From assembly GCA_963677325.2 (NCBI GenBank), contig CAXXGM010000007.1, forward strand, positions 496,001-560,000: DNA of 64,000 nucleotides. The letters are read 5' to 3'. The stretch is from G963677325 sp963677325 (lineage in GTDB: Bacteria; Bacteroidota; Bacteroidia; Bacteroidales; Prolixibacteraceae). Every line of letters starts with the position of its first letter. The first letter of the stretch is position 1. The notes below the pieces were generated by a model that had not been told where the DNA came from, made no database searches, and saw nothing but the letters and a program-made list of their open reading frames with translations. Position numbers and translations under genes: made by a program. This document shows positions 7,522 to 15,790 of this stretch, piece by piece.

Positions 7522-7905
7522 TCAGGGCCTCCTTAAATTATTCAGATCCCTGGTAACTGTGAGGCTGAAGAAAGGTGAATAGTTCTTAATGGATCGACTT
7601 TCTATGAAATTCTTCCCATTTTCCCTCAAATAAGAGAATTCCGCAGTCCCCACGTGCATCAATGAATTATCACTTACAAATATCAGTTTTGTTGAAGAAA
7701 AATTTCTTTTGAAGTCTGCAACTAATTTTTGCTCCATCGAGATATATTCCTTATCGTGCACAAATTCACGCCAAGGAGTCACTTCCACTAAATGGATATT
7801 GCTTTCATTTAAATACTGATATTTGAAATTGATGTTTTTTATGGATGATAATAAATTTGAAACAGGCGGTCTGTTCAAAAATTCCTTCGATTTCATCTCT
7901 GCCAC
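7522..7905 (-). CDS. Hypothetical protein, 127 aa
   Basis: A soluble protein without signal peptide or recognised domain. The sequence alternates hydrophobic strands and helices (KLVADFKRNFSSTKLIFVSDNSLMHVG, FFSLTVTRDL) and looks like a genuine globular protein. No close neighbours share its strand, and about 400 bp of AT-rich DNA without visible features follows upstream to the next gene. Function unknown. Confidence 0.5.
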   Translation of the reverse strand: MAEMKSKEFLNRPPVSNLLSSIKNINFKYQYLNESNIHLVEVTPWREFVHDKEYISMEQKLVADFKRNFSSTKLIFVSDNSLMHVGTAEFSYLRENGKNFIESRSIKNYSPFFSLTVTRDLNNLRRP

Positions 7906-8309
7906 AACTGATGGTATTTTAAATTAATAATAAATCTCAATGAGTGTATCTAATGAGATTTTAATTTAAGACTAATCGGCTTAAAAAGCAACAGAGGAAG
8001 CGGGATTGAATCTATTTATGGTTAATGATTAATGCTGCTAAATGCGACCAGGGCTAATGAAAGTAAGACTATTGTTTTCACGATTTAGAGTTTTCAGGTA
8101 AAAGTCTAAAGATAATCATTCAGAAAGAACTTGAAATTGAATCTCAAATATAATTATCTGCCTGATTTATCTTAGGAAATTTCTAAAACAAAAATAACGT
8201 GTAACTTCAGGTGAAATTTTGCCTGGAATATTTGAATTTCAGTAATATTAATTGAATATTTGTTGAGAAAAACCAAGGATTACTCATTTAAAACAACTGA
8301 CATATCCAA

Positions 8310-9710
8310 ATGACAAAGAGAAGAGAGTTTATCAAAAAGAGTATGACGGGAACAGGCGCTATCGCCATTGGAGCCATGGGCTTTAGTTCAAAATCATACG
8401 GCTCCATTATCGGTGCTAATGATCGCATAAATCTGGCTGTTGTCGGAGTCCGCAACCAGGGCACTGTCCATCTCAATGCTTATTGCGGTTTAAAGGACAG
8501 CCATAACGTTCGGATCAAAACCATCTGCGACACAGATGAGGCTCTTTGGGGTCCTGCCGTTAAGCTTATCAACGATAAAACAGGCGTTACCCCAGGCACA
8601 GAATGGGATTTGCACAAGGTTTTCGATGACAAGGAAATCGATGCAGTTTCTCTTGTTGTTCCCAATCACTGGCATGCCCTGGCTACCATATGGGCTCTCC
8701 AGTCCGGGAAACATGTCTATGTAGAGAAACCTTGTTCCCACAACATCTGGGAAGGCAGAAAAATGGTTGAGGCTGCCCGCAAATACGATAAACGGGTTCA
8801 GTGCGGATTAAATAACCGCTCCTTCAGGAACGTGAGAGAAGCCATCAAATTCCTTCACGATGGGGGCATTGGTGAGGTGTATATGGCCCGGGCCATTTGC
8901 TTTAAAGGCCGTGATTCGTATGGTTATGCAAAAGACAGCTTACCCCCGGCAACTTTCCATTACGATCGCTGGTTAGGACCAGCTCCATACAGGCCTTACA
9001 ACGAGAAAAGAAGTCACTATGTATGGCATTGGTACTGGGATACCGGCAATGGAGACAGCGGCAATACCGGGCCTCACCAGCTTGACCTGGCTCGTTGGGG
9101 AATGGGAAAAAGCGAGCATCCTGCATCGGTTTATTCGGTAGGAGGTATCTTTGGATTGAAAAATGTCCCCAGTGAAGCGGACAATAAGTCGCGTAAAGTG
9201 TATGGTGATGTGATGGTTTACGGTGACGGTATGACCAAACAGGAAACACCAAATACCCAAACGGCCGTATTCAAATATCCCGACGGAAAAATGATTGAAC
9301 TGGTCGTCAGGGGACGTTACACCAATTTTGAAGGCAGCGGCGAAGGCATCGAAGTTGGCAACATTTATTATGGAACCGAAGGATGGCTCGAAATCTCAGC
9401 AGAAACGTGGAGGGCTTTCCGTCAAAGAGAGAAAACCCCTTTCGCGGGTTCAAAGACCAATAGCCGGGAAGGAAATCACTGGGCCAATTTCATCGAAGCC
9501 CTGCGTTCGGGTAAAAATGAAGATCTGAACGGGGAAGTAAACGAGGGATTCTATTCTTCCTGTCTTCCTCATCTTGCCAATATTTCCTACCGGTTGGGAC
9601 GTGAACTGCATTTCATGAATGACTATGAGAAGTTTGTTAATGATCCTGAAGCCGATACAATGCTCAAACGGGTATACCGATATCCTTATATAGTCCCGGA
9701 ACAGGTATAG
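8310..9710 (+). CDS. Tat-exported Gfo/Idh/MocA family oxidoreductase
   Basis: This 466-residue protein begins with a twin-arginine signal (RREFIKKS followed by a hydrophobic glycine/alanine stretch), so it is exported folded with its NAD(P) cofactor. The Rossmann domain follows (RINLAVVGVRNQGTVHLNAY, then VVPNHWHALATIWALQSGKHVYVEKPCSHNIWEGRKMV), containing the family motif EKP. The C-terminal half is the usual alpha/beta substrate domain, with GNTGPHQLDLARWGMG holding the conserved His region. Such periplasmic members are abundant in Bacteroidota and act on sugars or inositols; some are retaining glycosidases using NAD. It is monocistronic, with a clear terminator at 9733-9775. Confidence 0.9.
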   Translation: MTKRREFIKKSMTGTGAIAIGAMGFSSKSYGSIIGANDRINLAVVGVRNQGTVHLNAYCGLKDSHNVRIKTICDTDEALWGPAVKLINDKTGVTPGTEWDLHKVFDDKEIDAVSLVVPNHWHALATIWALQSGKHVYVEKPCSHNIWEGRKMVEAARKYDKRVQCGLNNRSFRNVREAIKFLHDGGIGEVYMARAICFKGRDSYGYAKDSLPPATFHYDRWLGPAPYRPYNEKRSHYVWHWYWDTGNGDSGNTGPHQLDLARWGMGKSEHPASVYSVGGIFGLKNVPSEADNKSRKVYGDVMVYGDGMTKQETPNTQTAVFKYPDGKMIELVVRGRYTNFEGSGEGIEVGNIYYGTEGWLEISAETWRAFRQREKTPFAGSKTNSREGNHWANFIEALRSGKNEDLNGEVNEGFYSSCLPHLANISYRLGRELHFMNDYEKFVNDPEADTMLKRVYRYPYIVPEQV

Positions 9711-9732
9711 GAGCATTAATTTCTATAAAATT

Positions 9733-9775
9733 ACAAAGGTGAGCAGTCCGAAGGAACTGCTCACCTTTGTTTTTA
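9733..9775 (+). terminator. Terminator of the Gfo/Idh/MocA gene
   Basis: ACAAAGGTGAGCAGT (9733-9747) pairs perfectly with ACTGCTCACCTTTGT (9756-9770) around an 8-base loop, followed by TTTTATT. Confidence 0.85.
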
Positions 9776-9839
9776 TTAAAAAGAGGTTTCAACGACTAAA
9801 GATTTCCTGTTGTAATAACTGCTTGTACTTTGTCCCTTG

Positions 9840-9970
9840 CCGTCTGCTTTAGCTGACGGACCAAGATTTATGCTGAGAGAGGCTTTAGCCGCTTTTATTA
9901 ATCAATAAACAAATGTGGCTAAAGCCGTTTAAAGAACTTACATCTTCCGTTAGTTAAAACTGACGGCAAT
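9840..9970. repeat. Interspersed GGCTTTAGCC / CTGACGG repeat
   Basis: GCTTTAGCTGACGGA, GAGGCTTTAGCCGC, TGGCTAAAGCCG and AACTGACGGCAATGG form a loose inverted arrangement of the kind found between genes in many Bacteroidota. Non-coding. Confidence 0.5.
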
Positions 9971-10023
9971 GGGATTCAATGATTCAGATATTCCTTACCA
10001 TTTCCCCGGTTCAACGATACAGC

Positions 10024-10056
10024 AAACGAGGCCGGCATTTACGGCCGGCCTCGTTT
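10024..10056. terminator. GC-rich hairpin, possible terminator
   Basis: AAACGAGGCCGGC (10024-10036) and GCCGGCCTCGTTT (10044-10056) are perfect arms. It sits 85 bp beyond the end of the minus-strand export cluster and may end that transcript or a plus-strand one; the T-tract is short. Confidence 0.5.
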
Positions 10057-10140
10057 ATTTCAAACCAAAGATTTTATTTCAATTTGTAGCGATAGCAGTG
10101 ATCCAGTGGTCCGGACCGAAATTGTCATTCAGGTCTGACG

Positions 10141-10884
10141 CTATTTCAGAAATTTTTCACGTTTCTGCAGATTAGTGAGGCCTCCAAGGAGAAAAACGAT
10201 GCAGGCGACGGCAAGAAATAACCTGTTTTCCTGCGATATGGATGTCCAGACAATCTCGTTCATCTGGTTGGGTATGTCGTAGGGATTGTGAAATACATTC
10301 CACCGGCTGCGACGAAGCGAATCACTGATCATTAATAAAAATACCCCGATAATGATCATCACCACTGCCGTTCCATTCCCGTTCTTTACAATGGTGGAAA
10401 CAAAAAAAGCAAGGCATCCGAGAAAAGCTACCGGAAACATCAGCTGCCACGACATTTCAAATACCGGGACCTGGATTAATCCGATGTAGGCTACCCAGCA
10501 AAACAGATAGATGAAAATCCAGGTAAGGAACAGAATCACCACCAATCGGACCATCCAGACCTTATAGCGGTAATTGGGGATCCCGAAGAGAATTTCCAGG
10601 ATGCGCGAGTCGGCATCGCTTTGAATCCCGAAAACGGTAGGGTAGAAGATGAGCAGGATTCCCGGGAACAGCAGTATCCTGAAAACCGCCGATGAGTTAA
10701 ATCCCGGCTCGTTTAGGGCCAGGTTTGCGGACAGGAGAAGAAAGAAAGCCAAGGCCGCGAGAACAAACCAGATAAACCTTCCGGCAAAGATGATCTTTAG
10801 ATTATACCGGAACATTTTCACGATAAGGTTTATCACGAACCGGAGCTTACTCTCTTTGGATAAATTTTTAGCAATTATATTCAT
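10141..10884 (-). CDS. ABC-2 type transporter permease
   Basis: This 247-residue protein has six hydrophobic segments in the layout of ABC-2 permeases: FIWFVLAALAFFLLLSANLAL near the N-terminus, then VFRILLFPGILLIFYPTVFG, VVILFLTWIFIYLFCWVAYIG, MFPVAFLGCLAFFVSTIV, AVVMIIIGVFLLMISD and FLAVACIVFLLGGL. The segment SDADSRILEILFGIPNYRYKVWMVRL matches the coupling-helix region of this family. It is the last gene of the long minus-strand cluster, 92 bp behind the ATPase module at 10977-12164, which is its probable energy partner. The substrate is unknown. The 3' end of the cluster is followed by a GC-rich hairpin. Confidence 0.75.
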   Translation of the reverse strand: MNIIAKNLSKESKLRFVINLIVKMFRYNLKIIFAGRFIWFVLAALAFFLLLSANLALNEPGFNSSAVFRILLFPGILLIFYPTVFGIQSDADSRILEILFGIPNYRYKVWMVRLVVILFLTWIFIYLFCWVAYIGLIQVPVFEMSWQLMFPVAFLGCLAFFVSTIVKNGNGTAVVMIIIGVFLLMISDSLRRSRWNVFHNPYDIPNQMNEIVWTSISQENRLFLAVACIVFLLGGLTNLQKREKFLK

Positions 10885-10889
10885 ATTAC

Positions 10890-10985
10890 TGATGCGTTGA
10901 TTTGTTAATTAGCTGATTTTTTGATTAGCTGATTTTTTGATTAGCTGATGCACTAATCAACAAATCAGCACATCAGCTAATCAGC
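10890..10985. repeat. GCTGATTTGTTGATTAG-type short repeats
   Basis: TTAGCTGATTTTTTGA occurs twice in tandem, and the complementary form TAATCAACAAATCAGC follows, so the stretch is both direct and inverted repeat. It fills the gap between the permease and ATPase genes and touches the stop of the latter. Confidence 0.7.
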
Positions 10986-12164
10986 ATTTTTCAGTTTAAT
11001 TCCCTTCAGCAAACATAAATAAGCTTCTTCAAGGACCGGTTTTACCGGGATCGCTTCTTCGGATGGTTTGGTGGCAGAAAGGAACCTTAACTTGATATTT
11101 TCACCTTCGCGCATGTGATGTACAACACAATCTTTTGCAGGGAAAGAATCAAACTGGCTGGCCGGAATCGTGAATTGCCATACCAACCCATCGGCCAGTT
11201 TATTCATGTCACCGGGATGGCCTGCATAACGCAGCTGGCCGCGGTTGATCACTACCACCTGGTTGCAGGAACTGGAGATATCCTCGATAATGTGTGTGGA
11301 GAAGATGACCACCCTTTCACGGCTCAATTCCACCAGAAGATTCCTGAACCTGATTCTTTCACGCGGATCCAGACCGGCTGTAGGTTCATCCACGACCAGA
11401 ATCCGGGGAAGGTGAAGAAGAATCTGGGCAATACCCATCCGCTGTTTCATACCTCCGGAGTATCCGCCGATTTTGTCATCCTTCCGGTCCCAAAGATGCA
11501 CGGATGATAAGACGTATTCAATCCGCGAGGCACGTTCTGCCGGGTTGGATAACCCTTTTAAGATGCCCTGGTAATCGAGGAATTCATAAGCAGTCATGTT
11601 TTCATACGTGCCGAACTCCTGGGGAAGGTATCCGATCAATCCCTGAAGCTCCTCCCTTTTCACCTGGGTATCAATCCCGTTAATCCAGACTTTGCCATAG
11701 CTCTGTTCGTAAATACCGCAGATCACCCTGATCATGGTTGATTTACCGGCGCCGTTGGGGCCCAGAAGGCCAATCATCCCTGTTTTTATTTCAATGGAAA
11801 CTCCCTTCAACGCTTTAAAGGCATCACGTTTGAGTCCAATTAAGGGGATTTGCTCGACCAGCTTGAAGAACATTCTCCGGAGTCCGGCAAACCGGCCTTT
11901 TAACCTTTCAACATTTACATTCTCACGGTATAACATATCGGCCGTTACCCTGACCGACAGGGCAAAATACCAGAGAACGGCAATGGTTACAACTCCCCCG
12001 ATGGTTTCCCATTTAAGATAGAAAATAATCAGAAACACAAGCGGCAATCCCCAGTAAAGAGCCGAACGGACTGTTTCTGCCAGTTTAACAGGCCATTTTT
12101 TATCCTTTTTAATTGCCAGATTATTTAATCCTTTACTGACCATGTTCCACATGGCTAAGGCCAT
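10977..12164 (-). CDS. ABC ATPase with N-terminal membrane segment (RND-fusion half)
   Basis: The nucleotide-binding domain occupies about residues 110-330: Walker A LLGPNGAGKST, Q-loop GYLPQEFG, signature YSGGMKQRMGIAQ, Walker B ILVVDEPTAGLDP and switch His STHIIEDIS. Before it lies a membrane region (SALYWGLPLVFLIIFYLKW and VVTIAVLWYFALSV), unusual for such ATPases. The frame is open upstream of the ATG as far as 12284 and there encodes a further hydrophobic stretch (PLLGFLVYFTFVYLNNSFYI). That stretch continues the upstream RND protein if the ribosome or the true sequence changes frame by one base at the four C of 12248-12251. The ATG at 12164 is thus only a nominal start. It probably drives the permease at 10141-10884. 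Confidence 0.8.
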   Translation of the reverse strand: MALAMWNMVSKGLNNLAIKKDKKWPVKLAETVRSALYWGLPLVFLIIFYLKWETIGGVVTIAVLWYFALSVRVTADMLYRENVNVERLKGRFAGLRRMFFKLVEQIPLIGLKRDAFKALKGVSIEIKTGMIGLLGPNGAGKSTMIRVICGIYEQSYGKVWINGIDTQVKREELQGLIGYLPQEFGTYENMTAYEFLDYQGILKGLSNPAERASRIEYVLSSVHLWDRKDDKIGGYSGGMKQRMGIAQILLHLPRILVVDEPTAGLDPRERIRFRNLLVELSRERVVIFSTHIIEDISSSCNQVVVINRGQLRYAGHPGDMNKLADGLVWQFTIPASQFDSFPAKDCVVHHMREGENIKLRFLSATKPSEEAIPVKPVLEEAYLCLLKGIKLKNAD

Positions 12165-12208
12165 AAAGAAGACAAAGTGAGAAAATACAAAGATGTAAAA
12201 GGAATTAT

Positions 12209-15200
12209 TCAGGTATACAAAGGTGAAGTATACCAGGAATCCAAGCAGGGGATTAACCAGAGGAAATCGTCGAAGTCCTTCAGTTTATCGTAAGCCTTTA
12301 ACTGGCCGGCTCTTTTGCGGATATTGCGGTTACCAATCCATTCCCGTTGGAAGCGGCTGCCCCAATTGTAAATCTTAACCAGATTCTGTATCCTGATGTT
12401 GATCTGCTGGCCCGGATCAATGACCGTATCCTGTGCTTTACGAAGGCTGTGGAGTATAAACCAGGTAGTGCCCGGGATGATGACCGTAATGGAAACCAGG
12501 GAGATCATCCTCCAAAGGAAGGCATCTACCTGGACAAAGGTGAAGTAAATGCCCGCGATGTAAAGAACGCCCTGGATGATTTTAAGGCGCAGCGGGAGCG
12601 ATTTCAGCCAGGTAACTGCATTGGCCATTCCGAAATAGAAGGTCGGAATAAAGATCAGGGTAAGCAGGGTGCTCATGCTCAATCCACCGATCACCGTAAT
12701 GGCAAAAGGCGCTCCGATGGCTCCCACGTATTCTTCATCTCCCATGGCCAGCGGTACCATGGCAACCATGGTTACGATGGCGGTAATCAGAATAGGCCGT
12801 ATCCTGGACATACCGGCCATGATCAGCGAGCGGTCCATCCGGAAGCCCCGTTTCCTTAGGATATTGGTGTAATCAATCAGAATAATCCCATTATTTACCA
12901 CAACGCCCAGCAGGATCAAAAATCCGATCATGGTATTGGTATTATTCAATATACTATTATTCGTTAAAATTAAAGCGATGAAGGAACCGATAGCCGCCAA
13001 CGGGATCGAGAACATCAGCACAATCGGGGTGGTCACGGATTCAAACACGGAGGCAAGTATCATGAAAATCAGGATGAAGGCCGCCAGAATGAGGAAATAA
13101 AAATCCTTCATGTCATCTTCCTTGTGTAATACCTGTACAGCGATACCGGCCGGCAGGTTGTAGTTTTCGACAATCTTATCGATCTCATCCCTGTAAGATT
13201 GCAACAGGTCTTTTGAATCCTGTGCTGCGTTGATAAAAGAATAGGTTACTTCAATCTGTTTTTCCTGGTTTACCCTGGCGATATTCGAGTACCCTGAAGA
13301 ATAAACGATATCGCTTAAGGTCTGCAATTCATGAGTGGCGCCGTTTGCATCAGGGATGGGAAGTGTTTTCAGATGATAAATGGAACGGCCCTTTTTCTGT
13401 TCTTCTTCCGTGGTACCAAGCTTCGGCATTTCCTTGATGATGATATCATACTGGTCGGTTCCCTGGAGGAATGGGACGTTGGTATTTATTTCGGTGCTGA
13501 ATGAATTCAGTTCCCCGGAGATATTGGCAAGAGTGGTGTTATTTTCGCTCATCAGCAAAGGATGAAAACGAAGGTGAACTTCAGGCCTGTTATCCGAATA
13601 ACTCACCCTGACGCGGTTGATGGATTCAAGGCTTTCGAGGAAATACTGCAGATCGCTGGCCACGTTTTTCATGACATCAAAATCCTGGCCTTTGATCAGT
13701 ATTCGTTCCTGATTAGCTCCGACTCCCATTGTCCGAAGCAGGTTCCCGGCTCCGCTGCGTCCGATACCGGAGCTACCGCTTGTGGTAGGACCGGAAGTGA
13801 TCGATGCATCGGTTAATTCAAATTCAGCGCCAACAATGGAGGCAATTCTTTTATTAACATCATCCCTGATCTGTGAAATGGTCCTTTTGCTGGTTTTGCG
13901 GAAGTCTTCCTTTAAAAGCACCGTCACACTGGCCGATTCCACCTGGATATTGCTTGAGATATCCTGCTTTTCGGGCAAGGTATCAACCCGGCTTTCTATC
14001 TGAGAGACGATTTTATCGGTACTCTCAATGGTTGATCCTGAGGGCATGGTAACGTTGATCCTGAAAGCATTGGTTTCAATCTGCTTATTGGATTCACTTC
14101 CAACAAACAGGCAAAGGAAGATCGTCACGAAAAAAACGATAACAGCCGTAATGATGGTTTGGGCAGGTTTCCGCAAGGAATATTTAAGCAGCATCACATA
14201 GGCCTGTACGAGTTTGTTTCGAGTGGAAACAACCGTAAAGCTGAGATTTCCCCCTTCGGTTTTCTTCAGGAATGAATAAGCCAGCATGGGCACCAGCAGC
14301 AAGGCAACCAACAGCGAAATGGATAGTGTTGATATAATGGAAACACCTACATTCTTACCGATGAGGGTAATCAGGATATTATCCGAGAAAAGGAAGGGCA
14401 GGAATACGGTAACAGTGACCAACGTGGCTGCAAACACAGAGCGCCATACTTCCTTCGTCCCCTGGATAACAGCTTCACGCGGGGATTTACCAATCCCCCG
14501 CAACCGGTATATGTTTTCCAGCACCACCACGCTGTTATCCAACAGCATCCCCACCGCTAGGGCCATTCCTACCAAGGTAAGGCTGTTAATGGATACACCG
14601 GCGGCATAAAAAAAGTTGAAGGCGGTGAATATAGAAATCGGGATGGCCAAGGCAATAATGGATACAAGCTGGAAATTTTTCAGGAAAATCCATAGCACAA
14701 AGATGGCCATCAATCCTCCGACAATGGCCAGTTCTCCAATCTGATTCAGATTCTTTTCCATGGTATCGGCCGCATTGCTTTGTACCGTTATCTGGACATC
14801 TTTATCAGCAAGGGCCTTGTTTATTTTCTCAATTACCGCGAGCGTTTTATGCGAGAGTTGAATCAAGTTGGCCTGCGAATCATTCACAAGGGTAATGGAT
14901 ACAGCGTCTTTGCCGTTCACACGGGAATAAGAAGTTTGGTCTTTCGTTCCGAAATAGACTTTTGCCACATCTTTCAACAGGATAGGCCCTTTTGCAATGA
15001 CGAGGTTTTCAAGTTCTTTAAGATCTACATAGTCTGAGCTGACCTGAACGAAATATTTCAGATTGGACTCATGAGCATAACCTGCAAATGATCTGGCCTT
15101 GTAATTCTGTGATATCTTAGTCCGGATGGTAGCGGCAGTGATATTATAGGCTTGACAGACATCCATATCCAATTGTATCTCGATGGATTTCTGGCGGCCG

Positions 15201-15727
15201 CCATAGACATTAACGCCTGCGATTCCATCTATATTCTGGAGGTCAGGCTGAATGTTCAGGTCGGTTATATTCCGGACGCGATCAGCGCCTCCGCTACCCC
15301 TCACCTGGAGTGACATAAACTGGTTGCTCATCTGGTTAACATCAACCTTCTGAACAGAGACCGTAAACTGAGTTGGAATAGATGCTTTTAGTTCATTGAT
15401 CTTCTCCTGTAATTTCAGGTAAGTATATTTGAAGTTGACATTTTTGTTGAACTGGACCATGATTGAGCCGCGTCTTGACTGAGCGGTGGATTCCATGTTC
15501 TCAATTCCCTCCAATGTGCCGATTGCGCCTTCCAAGGGTATAATAGCCTGGTTTTCCATGTATTTCGGATCGACCTCTTGCTGACACGATACCTGAACAT
15601 ACAGTACCGGGAGCTCAGCATTGGGCAACAATTCAATAGCAAGATTACGCCATGAAAAGTAGCCCATCATACTTAATCCGATGAAAAGCATGCTGATAAA
15701 TACCTTCCTGTTGATAATAAAATTCAT
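12209..15727 (-). CDS. RND efflux permease with extra C-terminal membrane region (fusion half)
   Basis: Residues 1-1040 form a complete RND permease of the HAE1 type: first TM VFISMLFIGLSMMGYFSW, porter segments, TM4 with GMALAVGMLLDNSVVVLENI, and the second half with VVVNNGIILIDYTNILRKR. The TM4 pair that is Asp-Asp in AcrB is Asp-Asn here, as in SwrC-like members. After the normal end the protein goes on for about 130 residues with two more hydrophobic segments and a basic linker (NIRIQNLVKIYNWGSRFQRE), then stops at 12209 after an implausible tail. One added C in the run at 12248-12251 would join it to the ATPase frame at 10977, giving about 1,590 residues. It lies 63 bp behind a second RND gene, so heteromeric pumps as in MdtBC are possible. 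Confidence 0.85.
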   Translation of the reverse strand: MNFIINRKVFISMLFIGLSMMGYFSWRNLAIELLPNAELPVLYVQVSCQQEVDPKYMENQAIIPLEGAIGTLEGIENMESTAQSRRGSIMVQFNKNVNFKYTYLKLQEKINELKASIPTQFTVSVQKVDVNQMSNQFMSLQVRGSGGADRVRNITDLNIQPDLQNIDGIAGVNVYGGRQKSIEIQLDMDVCQAYNITAATIRTKISQNYKARSFAGYAHESNLKYFVQVSSDYVDLKELENLVIAKGPILLKDVAKVYFGTKDQTSYSRVNGKDAVSITLVNDSQANLIQLSHKTLAVIEKINKALADKDVQITVQSNAADTMEKNLNQIGELAIVGGLMAIFVLWIFLKNFQLVSIIALAIPISIFTAFNFFYAAGVSINSLTLVGMALAVGMLLDNSVVVLENIYRLRGIGKSPREAVIQGTKEVWRSVFAATLVTVTVFLPFLFSDNILITLIGKNVGVSIISTLSISLLVALLLVPMLAYSFLKKTEGGNLSFTVVSTRNKLVQAYVMLLKYSLRKPAQTIITAVIVFFVTIFLCLFVGSESNKQIETNAFRINVTMPSGSTIESTDKIVSQIESRVDTLPEKQDISSNIQVESASVTVLLKEDFRKTSKRTISQIRDDVNKRIASIVGAEFELTDASITSGPTTSGSSGIGRSGAGNLLRTMGVGANQERILIKGQDFDVMKNVASDLQYFLESLESINRVRVSYSDNRPEVHLRFHPLLMSENNTTLANISGELNSFSTEINTNVPFLQGTDQYDIIIKEMPKLGTTEEEQKKGRSIYHLKTLPIPDANGATHELQTLSDIVYSSGYSNIARVNQEKQIEVTYSFINAAQDSKDLLQSYRDEIDKIVENYNLPAGIAVQVLHKEDDMKDFYFLILAAFILIFMILASVFESVTTPIVLMFSIPLAAIGSFIALILTNNSILNNTNTMIGFLILLGVVVNNGIILIDYTNILRKRGFRMDRSLIMAGMSRIRPILITAIVTMVAMVPLAMGDEEYVGAIGAPFAITVIGGLSMSTLLTLIFIPTFYFGMANAVTWLKSLPLRLKIIQGVLYIAGIYFTFVQVDAFLWRMISLVSITVIIPGTTWFILHSLRKAQDTVIDPGQQINIRIQNLVKIYNWGSRFQREWIGNRNIRKRAGQLKAYDKLKDFDDFLWLIPCLDSWYTSPLYT

Positions 15728-15790
15728 ATATTTCCGTTTTTCCGGGTTGGAATTTCTATTAATCCTGTTTTCATAACCTTATTTAAGGAG

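Noticed and set aside
10649..10900. Plus-strand 83-codon frame
   Set aside because: It is antisense to the ABC-2 permease start and has no independent support.
12347..12859. 170-codon plus-strand frame inside the second RND gene
   Set aside because: It is antisense to conserved RND membrane segments and is rich in Asp, Gly and His without recognisable structure.
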